From assembly GCA_904396155.1 (NCBI GenBank), contig CAJFOI010000032.1:45547-109546 (forward strand): a DNA stretch of 64,000 nucleotides, given 5' to 3'. The DNA comes from Candidatus Avispirillum faecium. GTDB lineage: Bacteria > Bacillota > Clostridia > Oscillospirales > CAG-272. Below, in pieces: positions 9,006-18,347 of this stretch. The stretch's first letter is position 1; each line of letters begins with the position of its first letter. The position numbers were made by a program, and so were the translations under genes. The notes below the pieces were generated by a model. It was not told where the DNA came from, did not search any database, and saw nothing but the letters and a program-made list of their open reading frames with translations.

Positions 9006-11231
9006 ATGGATGCATCTGTATTGCAAAACAAGATTCGTATGCTGGAAACGGCATTGCGCTGCAAAAATCGAGAAATACAGACCTGTGCTGCTATGGAATC
9101 GCTGGCGGAAAACAAAAAGGAAAAAATGCGTATTCACCTGCTGGGGCAGAAAGCGAGGGGGCATTTCCATACGCTGGAACAAATTTACCGGTACTACAAG
9201 GGAAATACGGCAAGTCTTCCAATGGAGGAAAATATCTCTGTTCACTCGATCCCGGAGGGCGTTTCTGCAATACGCGCGTGCCAGCGGGAAATGGATGGGG
9301 TATACCGCGCGTTTGCGGATGTGCGCAATTCCCGTATTCGCAGCAGTATGCGGGGTATACGGCAGGATCAAGACAAAAATGTACGTCTTTATGAGCAGCT
9401 GGTATCCGGAGCGGCAGCAGGACGCACTGTGCCTGCAGCGGCGCGGGCTTCTTATATTGTGCAGGCGGGGGATACCATGTGGGGGATTGCCCGGCGGTTT
9501 GGAACGACTCTGGCGGAGCTTGTCGCGGCCAATCCGCAGATCAGCGATCCGAATTTGATCTATGTGGGACAGGAGATTTTTCTCCCGACGTCTTCTCCTG
9601 CGCCGGCTCCCCCTCCTTCCAATCCGGAAGAGGGAAGGGAAAGTCTTGCCTATTTATATGCCGGCAACAGCGCGGCATATAAAAAAATGGTAGAAGAGGC
9701 AAACGGAGCTGTACGTACAGTTTACCCCGACTATTTTGAGATCGACGACGGCGGGAATCTGCTGATTTCTCCTGCGGGCGGAATCGATTCGGATTTTATC
9801 GATGAAATGCACCGGCAAAATATCCAGGTGATCCCTTTCATCAGCAACCACTGGGATCGGGAAAAGGGGATCGCGGCACTGAATAATCGGGAGGCGCTGA
9901 GCGAGCAGATCGCGCAGGCAGTGGAGCAGTATGGACTGGACGGCGTAAATATCGATATTGAAAATGTGAATGAACAGTACCGGGATGCGTACACGGACTT
10001 TGTAGCATCTGTGCGAGAAAAACTGGGGGAGGATAAGGTCCTGTCCGTTGCTGTAGCCGCCAATCCGTACAATTTAACGGTGGGATGGCAGGGCTCCTAC
10101 GATTATCCGCGGCTTGGGGACATAGCGGATTACCTGATGATTATGGCATATGACGAGTCCTATATCGGAAGTCCTCCCGGTCCTGTAGCCAGCAGCGACT
10201 TTTTTGAAGGTTCTGTTGCATATGCCCTGAATCAGGGCGTGCCCCGGGAAAAGATCGTCATGGGACTCCCCTTTTACGGACGGTATTGGAAAATGGGGGA
10301 TTCCACCGGTGGAATCGGTATTTCGGCAGGAGATATCCAGTTCCTTTTGGACAACTACAGTTCTACTGTGCGGTTTGACGAGCCCACGATGTCTGCCAAC
10401 GCCACGGTGATTATCCGTGAGGGAGATCCGCTGCCCCGTATCTGGGGCGGACGGGTGCTGCAGCCGGGGGTTTACGACATCTGGTACGACAGCCCGGAGA
10501 CGACCCGGTGGAAGCTGGAAACCATCGATCGAGAAGATCTGCGGGGTGCGGGTGCATGGGCGCTGGGACAGGAAAATCCAGAGATCTGGGACTTTTATTC
10601 TGCGGCGCTGAACGGGGGTGTGGCACCTTCTGTTCCTCCTTCCCAAAATCCTGAGATGCCCGATGATCCTGCGGCGGCCCAGGAGATTCTCGATCGGATT
10701 CTGGCCGCATTGAACGGCGGCGGAAACGATCGGGTCGTGGCAGCAGACACGCCACTGACGCGGGGAGAAGCAGCGGTGGCCATCGCCCAGTTGATCGGCC
10801 TTGCACCGGAGAGTGGCGGGGAGGAGTTTGCTGACACAGGTGATTACTGGGGACGCGGGTATATCCATGCGCTGCGCCGGCGGGGCATTATCCAGGGGAC
10901 CGGTGACAATATGTTTGGGGTCAATCAACGTCTGACGAAGGAAGAACTCGCCACGATTTTTGACCGCATCCTGGGCCTGCCGGATACCATCGATTTTCAC
11001 GAGGCAAAGTTTACGGATGTACCGCCGTCCCGGTGGTCTTATTATCCGGTGGAAAAAATGAATTTTTACAATGTGATTTTGGGGGAGAGTGAAACGAATT
11101 ACGGGCCGCGCAATCCCATTACGGCGGAAGAACTGGCCCAGGTGCTGCAGCGAATCGAAGCGCAGGGATATCCTATCGATTTTGACAGAACCTGGTACAA
11201 CAGCGGCGCACCGGCGATTGAGCCCAGGTGA
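9006..11231 (+). CDS. LysM - GH18 - SLH cell-wall/spore hydrolase
   Basis: This 741-residue protein has four parts. An N-terminal helical region (1-145) has no recognised domain. A LysM peptidoglycan-binding repeat follows (about 149-193, YIVQAGDTMWGIARRFG). The GH18 barrel (about 215-540) has the catalytic motif DGVNIDIEN near residue 312 with its glutamate intact. At least two SLH repeats (about 575-720) suit anchoring to wall polymers. LysM-GH18 pairs are typical of SleL/YaaH N-acetylglucosaminidases acting on spore cortex; the SLH tail is less usual. No signal peptide is seen, as in several spore proteins. A sigma-E-like -10 upstream fits mother-cell expression but is weak. Confidence 0.88.
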   Translation: MDASVLQNKIRMLETALRCKNREIQTCAAMESLAENKKEKMRIHLLGQKARGHFHTLEQIYRYYKGNTASLPMEENISVHSIPEGVSAIRACQREMDGVYRAFADVRNSRIRSSMRGIRQDQDKNVRLYEQLVSGAAAGRTVPAAARASYIVQAGDTMWGIARRFGTTLAELVAANPQISDPNLIYVGQEIFLPTSSPAPAPPPSNPEEGRESLAYLYAGNSAAYKKMVEEANGAVRTVYPDYFEIDDGGNLLISPAGGIDSDFIDEMHRQNIQVIPFISNHWDREKGIAALNNREALSEQIAQAVEQYGLDGVNIDIENVNEQYRDAYTDFVASVREKLGEDKVLSVAVAANPYNLTVGWQGSYDYPRLGDIADYLMIMAYDESYIGSPPGPVASSDFFEGSVAYALNQGVPREKIVMGLPFYGRYWKMGDSTGGIGISAGDIQFLLDNYSSTVRFDEPTMSANATVIIREGDPLPRIWGGRVLQPGVYDIWYDSPETTRWKLETIDREDLRGAGAWALGQENPEIWDFYSAALNGGVAPSVPPSQNPEMPDDPAAAQEILDRILAALNGGGNDRVVAADTPLTRGEAAVAIAQLIGLAPESGGEEFADTGDYWGRGYIHALRRRGIIQGTGDNMFGVNQRLTKEELATIFDRILGLPDTIDFHEAKFTDVPPSRWSYYPVEKMNFYNVILGESETNYGPRNPITAEELAQVLQRIEAQGYPIDFDRTWYNSGAPAIEPR

Positions 11232-11264
11232 TGTAATACGCTGTTTACATAATAGTATGAAAAA

Positions 11265-11482
11265 CAATCCCCCTGTCAGCTTCGCTGACGTCCCCCTTTA
11301 CACAAGGGGGACTTTTTGTCTTAAGCTGCCCCTGTGCAGGCGTTGCATGTTGCTTTTAACAAAAGGATTCTTTCTAAAAGCCTCCTCTGTGCAGGCATTG
11401 CGTGCTGCTTTCAACAAAAGGCCTTTTCCTAAAAGCCTCCCCTGTGCAAGGGGAGGTGTCAGCGTTAGCTGACGGAGGGGTT
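11265..11482. repeat. A-B palindromic repeat split by a 55-bp tandem repeat
   Basis: Module A (11265-11318, with CCCCCTTTACACAAGGGGG and a T tract) and module B (11433-11482, GACGGAGGGG end) flank two imperfect 55-bp tandem units at 11323-11377 and 11378-11432. Each unit begins AAGC, carries TGTGCAGGC and ends in AACAAAAGG plus a short pyrimidine run. Module B is in register as a third, diverged start. This fills the 395-bp gap after the GH18 gene; nothing else coding is evident there. Confidence 0.85.
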
Positions 11483-11526
11483 GTGGCAGGTCTGATATTG
11501 CCAGTGAACTTTTTGTGTTATTAATA

Positions 11527-11555
11527 TTGCAAAAACATTTACCCTTGTATATAAT
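11527..11555 (+). promoter_or_regulatory. promoter for vanZ-like gene
   Basis: TTGCAA, 17-bp spacer, TATAAT; about 70 bp before the ATG at 11627. Confidence 0.6.
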
Positions 11556-11626
11556 TATTCTAATATGGAAGAGTCTCTCTGATAACTATAGATTGTACTG
11601 ACATACATAAGAGAAGGGAAGAGTAC

Positions 11627-12134
11627 ATGAGGATAATAAAATCGCACAGGAGGGTCCTGCGTATTATAGGGATCGTTGCAGGTGTTCTCTATCTGATTGC
11701 CTTAGCATGGATTTTATTCAATGGCTTTCAGTCCAAAATGGAATGCGGCACGTGGATGCAGTATGTTGGTGCGCATACCAATTTTGTTCCGTTTTCTACG
11801 ATCTCTTTTTACTTTTCCAGTTTTACAAGCGGGATGATGAACAACAGTATCATTGTGCGGAATTTGCTTGGAAATTTTCTCCCTTTCTTCCCCATGGGGA
11901 TTTTGCTTCCCATGCTGTTTTGGCGCATGAAGCGGTTCCCCTGGTTTCTTCTGACCCAGTTTTTTCGTAATTGTGGCTTTTGAAGCGATACAGCTTTTTA
12001 CAACCACCGGTTCTTTTGATGTGGATGATGTTTTGCTGAATCTAATTGGTGCGATGATTGGATGGCTTATATGGCGGGGCATATGCCGCGTGTATGCCGG
12101 GATGCACAGGCAAATGACGGGAAAGTCCCTGTAG
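11627..12134 (+). pseudogene. VanZ-like membrane protein, frameshifted
   Basis: VanZ-family proteins are small polytopic membrane proteins, some of which lower teicoplanin sensitivity. The first frame (11627-11983, 118 residues) gives the N-terminal helices and NFVPFSTISFYF, then stops. The rest of the domain (VIVAFEAIQLFTTTGSFDVDD...NLIGAMIGW) continues in another frame to TAG at 12132-12134. The switch falls at a run of six Ts (11960-11965); removing one T restores one frame of about 168 residues. This could be a real mutation, a sequencing error or slippage. Promoter and terminator are both intact, so loss may be recent. Confidence 0.8.
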
Positions 12135-12137
12135 AGC

Positions 12138-12170
12138 AAAAGCCGCCCTCTGTTGCAGAGGGCGGCTTTT
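12138..12170 (+). terminator. terminator after vanZ
   Basis: Stem AAAAGCCGCCCTCTG/CAGAGGGCGGCTTTT with a TTG loop, ending in Ts. Confidence 0.85.
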
Positions 12171-12192
12171 CCCAAAAAAATTTCAAAAACTA

Positions 12193-12221
12193 TTGACAAG
12201 GCGCTCTATTGGTGCTACAAT
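12193..12221 (+). promoter_or_regulatory. promoter for infC-rpmI-rplT
   Basis: TTGACA, 17-bp spacer, TACAAT; about 210 bp of leader follow before infC. Confidence 0.75.
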
Positions 12222-12227
12222 ACTTGG

Positions 12228-12342
12228 GAAAAGAAAGAAGAACACTCCGTTCTCACCGTGCCGGCAGGCCGCGCATCGGTTAATAAACACGTGCTCTTTA
12301 TGGGCATAAGTTTTTTGTGCGGAGTTGCTTCGCACTTTTTTT
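12228..12342 (+). promoter_or_regulatory. infC leader with attenuator (L20-leader type)
   Basis: The leader ends in an 8-bp hairpin, GTGCGGAG/CTTCGCAC with a TTG loop (12317-12335), followed by eight Ts: a clear intrinsic terminator before infC. ACTCCG at 12244-12249 can pair with CGGAGT at 12320-12325, opening the terminator arm, so an antiterminator is possible. In Firmicutes, L20 represses this operon through such a leader; the match to that family is by position and logic, not by covariance. Confidence 0.6.
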
Positions 12343-12428
12343 GTTTTCTGTTCCCTGAAAAATACGGGAACAATTTGGGACGCCGGTCTGTACCGGCAGA
12401 CATATTTTTGAAATCGGGGGTGCCAGCC

Positions 12429-13004
12429 ATCAGCGCAAAAGAACTTCTTATCAATGACGATATCCGCGCAAAGGAAGTCCGTCTTTTAGATGAGCAGGGA
12501 GAACAGTTGGGAATTAAAAGTCTTGCACAGGCAAAAGATTATGCCTATGACAGAGGCGTGGATTTGGTTTGTATTGCGCCGCAGGCCACGCCGCCTGTGT
12601 GCCGTGCGATGGACTACGGAAAATTCCGTTATGAGCAGGACAAACGCGCCAAGGAGCAAAAGAAAAAGCAACAGACGGTTGAGGTGAAGGAAGTACAGCT
12701 TTCCTGCCGGATCGATAAGCATGACTTTGACATGAAAGTTGCCCGCGCCATTCGGTTTTTGCAGGATGGCAATAAAGTGCGTGTCTGCCTGCGCTTTAAG
12801 GGCAGAGAAATGGCGCATCAGGATCTGGGACGGGAAGTCGTCGCAAGATTTCAGGAGGCCTGCGCTGAGTTTTCCACTGCGGATAAAAAGGCTGCGATGG
12901 AGGGCAGGCAATTGATCGTGTTCCTCTCACCGTTAAAAAATGTTCCCAAAAAAGGGAAGCCTGCCGAAGGCAGTGAGAAAGAGGCAGAAGCATCTGCCGG
13001 ATGA
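12429..13004 (+). CDS. infC: translation initiation factor IF-3
   Basis: IF-3 binds the 30S subunit, prevents premature 50S joining and checks the start codon and initiator tRNA. The 191-residue protein has the N-domain (INDDIRAKEVRLLDEQGEQLGI), linker (PVCRAMDYGKFRYEQDKRAKEQ) and C-domain (KEVQLSCRIDKHDFDMK). The frame runs further upstream without family similarity. Alignment with known IF-3 start regions puts initiation at ATC 12429, six bases after GGGGGTG. Non-AUG initiation of infC (AUU, AUC or AUA) is a known autoregulatory device. The C-terminal tail is slightly extended and charged (KPAEGSEKEAE). Confidence 0.92.
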   Translation: MSAKELLINDDIRAKEVRLLDEQGEQLGIKSLAQAKDYAYDRGVDLVCIAPQATPPVCRAMDYGKFRYEQDKRAKEQKKKQQTVEVKEVQLSCRIDKHDFDMKVARAIRFLQDGNKVRVCLRFKGREMAHQDLGREVVARFQEACAEFSTADKKAAMEGRQLIVFLSPLKNVPKKGKPAEGSEKEAEASAG

Positions 13005-13068
13005 TGTTTACGCTGTGCAGGGTACGGCGGGCCGCACTCTGCAAAAAGTATAGAAAGGATTTGGAAAA

Positions 13069-13266
13069 ATGGGCAAGATTAAAACACATAAGGCATCGGC
13101 AAAGCGGTTTACTGTTACAGGTAGCGGTAAGGTGAAGAGATATCACAGCGCGCACCGCCACAACTTGAGCACAAACAAAACGCAAAAGCAGAAAAGACGT
13201 CTTCGCTCTGCGGATTATGTAAGTCCCGCTATGGAAGCGAATGTCAAGAGACTGATTATGAAATAA
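13069..13266 (+). CDS. rpmI: 50S ribosomal protein L35
   Basis: A 65-residue basic protein starting GKIKTHKASAKRFTVTGSGK, the standard L35 start and length. It is a late-assembling 50S component. It lies between infC and rplT, 64 bp after infC, preceded by AGAAAGGA, in the universal infC-rpmI-rplT order, and shares the upstream leader control. Confidence 0.97.
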   Translation: MGKIKTHKASAKRFTVTGSGKVKRYHSAHRHNLSTNKTQKQKRRLRSADYVSPAMEANVKRLIMK

Positions 13267-13346
13267 AGCTGCGCATGGTGCGTATCTTACATTTTCCTAT
13301 GGGAAAACGTACTGGAAATAGAACGGACAGAAAGGAATGAAATAAA

Positions 13347-13700
13347 ATGGCAAGAGTAAAGGGCGCGATGATGACGCGCAAGAGAAGAAAGAGAATTTTA
13401 AAGGCGGCGAAGGGCTATTGGGGCGCGAAATCCAAGCATTTTAAGATGGCCAAGCAAGCCGTGATGAAAAGTGGCAATTATGCTTACATCGGCCGTAAAC
13501 AAAAAAAGAGAGAATTCAGACAGCTGTGGATCACACGTATCTCTGCACAAGCAAAAATAAATGGTATGAATTATTCCCAGTTTATGAACGGGCTGAAGAA
13601 GGCCGGAATTACATTAAATAGAAAAATGCTGTCTGAGATTGCCATTGCGGACAAAGACGCTTTTGCGGCATTGGTGGAGAAAGCCAGAGCTGCCCTTTGA
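13347..13700 (+). CDS. rplT: 50S ribosomal protein L20
   Basis: The 117-residue protein ([20 protein letters not shown] at the start) is full length for L20, an early 23S rRNA-binding protein needed for 50S assembly. In Firmicutes it is also the repressor of this operon through the infC leader. AGAAAGGA precedes the ATG, and a strong terminator follows at 13710. Confidence 0.97.
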   Translation: MARVKGAMMTRKRRKRILKAAKGYWGAKSKHFKMAKQAVMKSGNYAYIGRKQKKREFRQLWITRISAQAKINGMNYSQFMNGLKKAGITLNRKMLSEIAIADKDAFAALVEKARAAL

Positions 13701-13709
13701 CGGCAGAAT

Positions 13710-13742
13710 GAACCCAGCGGGTATCCCCGCGTGGGTTCTTTT
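13710..13742 (+). terminator. terminator after rplT
   Basis: GAACCCA-GCGGG/CCCGC-TGGGTTC stem ending in TTCTTTT. Confidence 0.85.
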
Positions 13743-13793
13743 CATTGCGGAAGGAAGAATTTTTCATTTGTGTGGAGAATTGTGGAGGGCATC

Positions 13794-14582
13794 ATGGAAC
13801 CGATTTATATTACCTCGAGAAACAATCCCCTTGTAATTTCTCTGGCAGGGCTGTCGGATAAAAAGGAGCGGGACAGGGCCGGCCTGTATATTGTCGAGGG
13901 ATTCAAATCGTGTGAGCAGGCCTGCGGGTTGGGGCAGGTGGAGTATGTTCTCCTGCGGGAGGACCGAACAGGGGATAGCGCCTATGCAGATCTTGTTTCC
14001 CGATGTGGCGGCAAGCAGGTTGTGCTTTCCACAGCAGCCTATCAAAAGGTGACACAGGATCGCACGCCCGATGGGATTTTATTTGTCCTGCGTGCAGAAT
14101 CTGCAAAGCTTCCGGCGGACATGACGGGAGAGCGGATTTGTATACTGGACGGGATACAGAATCCGGGAAATGTAGGAACGATTCTCCGTTCCGCCGCTGC
14201 ACTGGGTGTAGACCGTGTGATTTTGCACGATTGTGCGGATGTTCATCATCAAAAGGTCCTCCGTGCTACGATGGGCGCCTATTTCAAAATTTCCATCAGT
14301 CTTTGTACGGACCTGTTCGGGCTGATTGTGCAACTGCGAAAGGCCGGGCGGCGGGTGATTGCAGCGGCGCTGTCTTCTGGCGGATTGGTTCTTGGAAGGG
14401 ATCCCCTGTATCCCACCGACTGCCTTATATTCGGAAATGAGGGCCATGGGATTGCGGATACGATTATCCGTGTTTGTGATACGACTGTCAAGATTCCTAT
14501 GACAGACAAGGCAGAAAGCCTCAATGCAGCGGCCGCGGCCGCTGTACTCCTTTGGGAGCAGAGCACGCTTGAAAAGGAATAG
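13794..14582 (+). CDS. SpoU/TrmH family RNA 2'-O-methyltransferase
   Basis: The 262-residue protein has an N-terminal substrate-binding domain (about 1-105) and a C-terminal SPOUT knot (about 112-258). The three SpoU motifs are present: QNPGNVGTILRSAAALG, IFGNEGHGI and KIPMTDKAESLNAAAAAAVLLWE. It methylates a ribose 2'-OH in rRNA or tRNA using SAM; the exact site cannot be told from sequence, though its position after rplT is common for the 23S-type enzymes. GGAGGG five bases upstream fixes the start at 13794. Confidence 0.92.
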   Translation: MEPIYITSRNNPLVISLAGLSDKKERDRAGLYIVEGFKSCEQACGLGQVEYVLLREDRTGDSAYADLVSRCGGKQVVLSTAAYQKVTQDRTPDGILFVLRAESAKLPADMTGERICILDGIQNPGNVGTILRSAAALGVDRVILHDCADVHHQKVLRATMGAYFKISISLCTDLFGLIVQLRKAGRRVIAAALSSGGLVLGRDPLYPTDCLIFGNEGHGIADTIIRVCDTTVKIPMTDKAESLNAAAAAAVLLWEQSTLEKE

Positions 14583-14642
14583 GAAGAACATCACAGACAA
14601 ATGTTGGGAGGTTGCCGCGGTTGTTGCGGCGGGGTATAAAGG

Positions 14643-15959
14643 ATGAATGATGACAGAAAATACTGGCTCTGGCTATCCCATGCCTGCGGAGCAGGCAGTA
14701 AATGTGCTGTGCGTCTGATTCGAGTCTTTCACAGTGCAAGGGAGATTTACAAAGCAGGCGAAAAGGAATTACAGGAGTGCGGTGTGCATGTGGAAAAGTC
14801 AGTGCTTTCCAGATTGTTGCGCAAGGACACCTCTGCTGAGGAAGGGATCTTGCGCTGGTGCGAGGATTCCGGCGCGCAGGTGATTGTTCCCGGAGATAAG
14901 CTTTATCCTAAAAGTCTTCTTGCTCTCCAGGATATGCCCATGGTTTTGTATTGTGTGGGTAAGATGCCGGAATTTCAGAGGCTTTTCAGTTGTGCGGTGG
15001 TGGGTACCCGCACCATGTCTGAATACGGCAAGAAAATGGCCTGTGAGATCGGTGCCGGACTCGGCAGGGCCGGCGCCTGTCTTGTAAGCGGTCTTGCGCT
15101 GGGTGTGGACGGCGCAGCCATGGCTGCGGCCATGGAAGAAGGTGGCGTTACCGTAGCGGTATTGGGTTGCGGCATAGATGTGATTTATCCCAAGCAGCAT
15201 GAAACATTGTACCAGCATGTTGCACAGAATGGCGCCATTCTGACCGAATACGGTCCCGGCGTTACACCTTACGGCCCGAACTTTCCTGTGCGCAATCGGA
15301 TTATCAGCGGGCTTTCTCAGGCTGTTTGTGTGATTGAAGGAGAAATGAAAAGCGGCGCACTCATTACAGCCCGCCGCGGTTTTTTTCAGGGACGGGATGT
15401 GTATGCCGTCCCGGGCCGTGTGGGAGATAAAAACTCTGATGGAACCAATTATCTGCTCACCCAGGGTGCTGTGCCTGTCACGAGTGCATGGGATATTGTC
15501 TCCCGTTACGAATTTCTGTATCCCCATTCATTGAAAGTGGGCAAGACCGCCTTGGCACGGCTTCCGGTGGATGCAGATGCGGCTGTGCGAAAGCACCAGG
15601 TGGCAAAACGCGGTCAGAGCAAGCGCGTCGTTGCGGCGGACAGCGGAGACGGCAGGAAGGAAAGAAGGCAAAAGACTGTCCAAAAGGAACATGTGCTTGA
15701 ACTTCCCCCGGAGGAAAAGCCCCCGCAGATCAATTTTGATGCGCTGGGTGACATGGACATCAAGGTGTATGAAGCCATGACACCGGATGTGCCTATGCTT
15801 CCGGAGGAAATCGCACGGGCCGGATTTTCTCTTCCCCAGGTGATGACGTCGATGACGATGTTGGAGATCGCCGGGGCAGTAGAAGCAGGGGCAGGAGGGT
15901 ATTATCTGAAACGCGGAGCGGATGTTGTGAAAAAGGACGAAAAAGATCTGGAAGAATAG
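14643..15959 (+). CDS. dprA: DNA-processing protein DprA
   Basis: DprA loads RecA on incoming single-stranded DNA during natural transformation. The 438-residue protein has an N-terminal SAM-like region (1-75), the Rossmann core (about 100-310: VVGTRTMSEYG, LVSGLALGVDGAAM, VLGCGIDVIYP, SGALITARRGF, VPGRVGDKNSDGTNYL) and a C-terminal winged helix (about 370-430). A charged linker rich in Lys, Arg and Gln (about 315-360) is longer than usual. It stands directly before topA, the normal Firmicutes order. No other competence gene is visible here. Confidence 0.95.
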   Translation: MNDDRKYWLWLSHACGAGSKCAVRLIRVFHSAREIYKAGEKELQECGVHVEKSVLSRLLRKDTSAEEGILRWCEDSGAQVIVPGDKLYPKSLLALQDMPMVLYCVGKMPEFQRLFSCAVVGTRTMSEYGKKMACEIGAGLGRAGACLVSGLALGVDGAAMAAAMEEGGVTVAVLGCGIDVIYPKQHETLYQHVAQNGAILTEYGPGVTPYGPNFPVRNRIISGLSQAVCVIEGEMKSGALITARRGFFQGRDVYAVPGRVGDKNSDGTNYLLTQGAVPVTSAWDIVSRYEFLYPHSLKVGKTALARLPVDADAAVRKHQVAKRGQSKRVVAADSGDGRKERRQKTVQKEHVLELPPEEKPPQINFDALGDMDIKVYEAMTPDVPMLPEEIARAGFSLPQVMTSMTMLEIAGAVEAGAGGYYLKRGADVVKKDEKDLEE

Positions 15960-15984
15960 GTTTTGATATTTTTACATTTTTTCC

Positions 15985-16013
15985 TTGCAAAAGAGAGCGG
16001 TGATGCGTATAAT
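15985..16013 (+). promoter_or_regulatory. promoter for topA
   Basis: TTGCAA, 17-bp spacer, TATAAT, about 60 bp before the topA ATG. Confidence 0.7.
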
Positions 16014-16076
16014 AAACCGTGAATCGTCACACATATTGAATAATTTATAATACTGAGAGAAAATAGGAGATTTTGC

Positions 16077-18347
16077 ATGCGCAATTTAGTAATCGTGGAA
16101 TCGCCCGCCAAAGCGACGACAATTAAAGGTTATCTTGGATCCAGCTATCGCGTCGTCGCTTCGAAAGGCCATGTCCGGGATTTGCCCAAGTCCACTCTTG
16201 GGATAGATATAGAGGATCATTTTCACCCGCATTACATCAATATCCGCGGAAAAGGAGAATTAATCAAGGAACTGAAAAAGGAGGCGAAGGGCGCCGACCG
16301 GGTTTTTCTTGCAACAGACCCGGACCGGGAGGGAGAAGCGATCTCCTGGCACTTGTCTGTGGCGCTGGGGATTCCTGTGGACGAGGTGCAGCGGATCACG
16401 TTCAATGAGATCACAAAAAGTGCGGTGAAGGAGGCCATTCGGGCCCCCCGGGGGCTGGATATGGATTTGGTGAATGCACAGCAGGCGCGCCGCATTCTCG
16501 ATCGCATCGTAGGATACAAGCTCAGCCCGTTTTTGTGGAAAACCGTTCAAAGCGGCCTGTCTGCAGGACGGGTGCAATCGGTCGCTACGCGGATTATCGT
16601 GGAGCGGGAAAATGAAATCCGTGCATTCCAGCCCAAGGAGTACTGGACAGTAGATGCACTGCTTGTCACCGAAAAGGGAAAGGAGCTTACCGTCCATTTC
16701 CACGGCAGGGCCGGGGAAAAGGAAAAAATGGAGCTCTCCAGCCAGGCAGCGGCAGAAGAAATTTGCAAGGCCGTGGAGGGAAAGACTTTTACGGCGGCAG
16801 ATATTCGCAGAGGGACCAAGCAAAAATCTCCCGCTCCCCCTTTTACAACTTCTACCATGCAGCAGGAAGCATCTAAAAAACTGAATTTCCAGTCTCAGCG
16901 GACTATGCGGGTTGCCCAGGAACTGTATGAAGGAATTGATCTGGGTGCGGATGGCGGCGTGCAGGGTTTGATTACCTATATGCGTACGGACTCTCTTCGG
17001 ATTGCGGCGGAAGCGCAGACGGCTGCCAGAGAGTACATTCTGGAAAAATATGGTGAAAAGTACTGTCCAGGGCAGGCGCGCAGCTATAAATCCAAGGCAA
17101 ATTCTCAAAATGCCCACGAAGCGATTCGGCCGGCTTCCATGGCGCTGGATCCTGCAAGGGTGAAAAAGCATCTGTCCCGGGATCAGTATCGGCTGTACAA
17201 ATTGATTTGGGATCGTTTTGTGGCCAGCCAGATGGCCAATGCGCAGCTTTCTACCGTATCTATGGATGTGGAATGCGCCGGGTATTTGTTCCGTGCAACG
17301 GGATATACGGTCTCTTTTGAGGGGTATATGGCTGTGTACGAGGAAACTCTGGATTCGGAAAAAGAAGAAAAAGAAGAAAAGGATCAAAAGAAGCGTTTGC
17401 CAAATATAGAAAAGGGGGAGACGCTCCAGAGCAAGGCGATCCTGCCGGCGCAGCATTTTACAGAGCCGCCGCCGCGGTTTACAGAAGCATCTCTGATCAA
17501 ATTTTTAGAGGAAAAGGGAATTGGAAGGCCCTCTACGTATACGCCGATTATCACTATTATCAATTCCAGGGGATATGTTTCTCGGGAAGGGAAATCGCTG
17601 GTTCCTACGCCTCTGGGAGAAGTGACCACCAAGATCATGATGGAATCCTTTCCGGATATTGTGGATTATCAGTTTACTGCCTCCATGGAAGATAAACTGG
17701 ACTGTATTGAGAACGGCAAAGAGGATATGGAATCGGTTTTGTCTGATTTTTATGGAGACTTCGCAAAGGAGCTGGACGCAGCCGAAAACGCGGCGTCCAA
17801 TAAGAATATCCAGCTGCCCGTCGAGGAGACGGATATGATTTGTGAGCTTTGCGGCAGCAAGATGATCGTGAAAAGAGGCCGATACGGCAAGTTTGCCGCC
17901 TGTCCCAATTACCCTGCCTGCAAAAACACGAAGCCGTTGTACAAAAAAGAGGAGAGCGGGGAGGAAAAGGAACCGGAGATCGCTCCCTTCAAATGCGAGG
18001 TATGTGGATCTGACATGGTGCTGCGCAATGGGCGTTACGGTGCATTTTATGCCTGTGTGCGCTATCCCGACTGCAAGTTTACAAGGCAGAAGGTGAAGGA
18101 ACTTGGTGTGCAGTGCCCCAAATGCGGCAGCCCGCTTGTGACAAAATACGGGAAAAACCGTACAGCTTTTTACAGTTGCTCTCGGTATCCGGATTGTGAT
18201 TTTTCTTCCTGGGATCTTCCTACAAATGAAAAGTGCCCAAACTGCGAAGAAATGCTGTATCAGAAGAAAGGCAAAAATATGCTGGTTTGCAAAAAAAAGG
18301 GATGCGGATACAAACGGGAACTGCCCTCTGAGGATACAGAAAAATGA
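16077..18347 (+). CDS. topA: DNA topoisomerase I (type IA)
   Basis: Relaxes negative supercoils by a transient 5'-phosphotyrosine bond. The 756-residue protein has the Toprim domain ([17 protein letters not shown] at the N-terminus; metal motif DPDREGE), the active-site region [10 protein letters not shown] with catalytic Tyr near residue 301, and four C-terminal zinc-ribbon modules (three full CxxC...C...C units beginning CELCG, CEVCG and CPKCG, and a last CPNC). Its stop overlaps the trmFO start as ATGA, so it heads the topA-trmFO-plsX-rnc transcript. Confidence 0.97.
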   Translation: MRNLVIVESPAKATTIKGYLGSSYRVVASKGHVRDLPKSTLGIDIEDHFHPHYINIRGKGELIKELKKEAKGADRVFLATDPDREGEAISWHLSVALGIPVDEVQRITFNEITKSAVKEAIRAPRGLDMDLVNAQQARRILDRIVGYKLSPFLWKTVQSGLSAGRVQSVATRIIVERENEIRAFQPKEYWTVDALLVTEKGKELTVHFHGRAGEKEKMELSSQAAAEEICKAVEGKTFTAADIRRGTKQKSPAPPFTTSTMQQEASKKLNFQSQRTMRVAQELYEGIDLGADGGVQGLITYMRTDSLRIAAEAQTAAREYILEKYGEKYCPGQARSYKSKANSQNAHEAIRPASMALDPARVKKHLSRDQYRLYKLIWDRFVASQMANAQLSTVSMDVECAGYLFRATGYTVSFEGYMAVYEETLDSEKEEKEEKDQKKRLPNIEKGETLQSKAILPAQHFTEPPPRFTEASLIKFLEEKGIGRPSTYTPIITIINSRGYVSREGKSLVPTPLGEVTTKIMMESFPDIVDYQFTASMEDKLDCIENGKEDMESVLSDFYGDFAKELDAAENAASNKNIQLPVEETDMICELCGSKMIVKRGRYGKFAACPNYPACKNTKPLYKKEESGEEKEPEIAPFKCEVCGSDMVLRNGRYGAFYACVRYPDCKFTRQKVKELGVQCPKCGSPLVTKYGKNRTAFYSCSRYPDCDFSSWDLPTNEKCPNCEEMLYQKKGKNMLVCKKKGCGYKRELPSEDTEK

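Noticed and set aside
7160..9115. 651-codon frame antisense to the acyl-CoA synthetase
   Set aside because: Shadow frame; covers a clear ANL ligase gene and has no protein-like features of its own.
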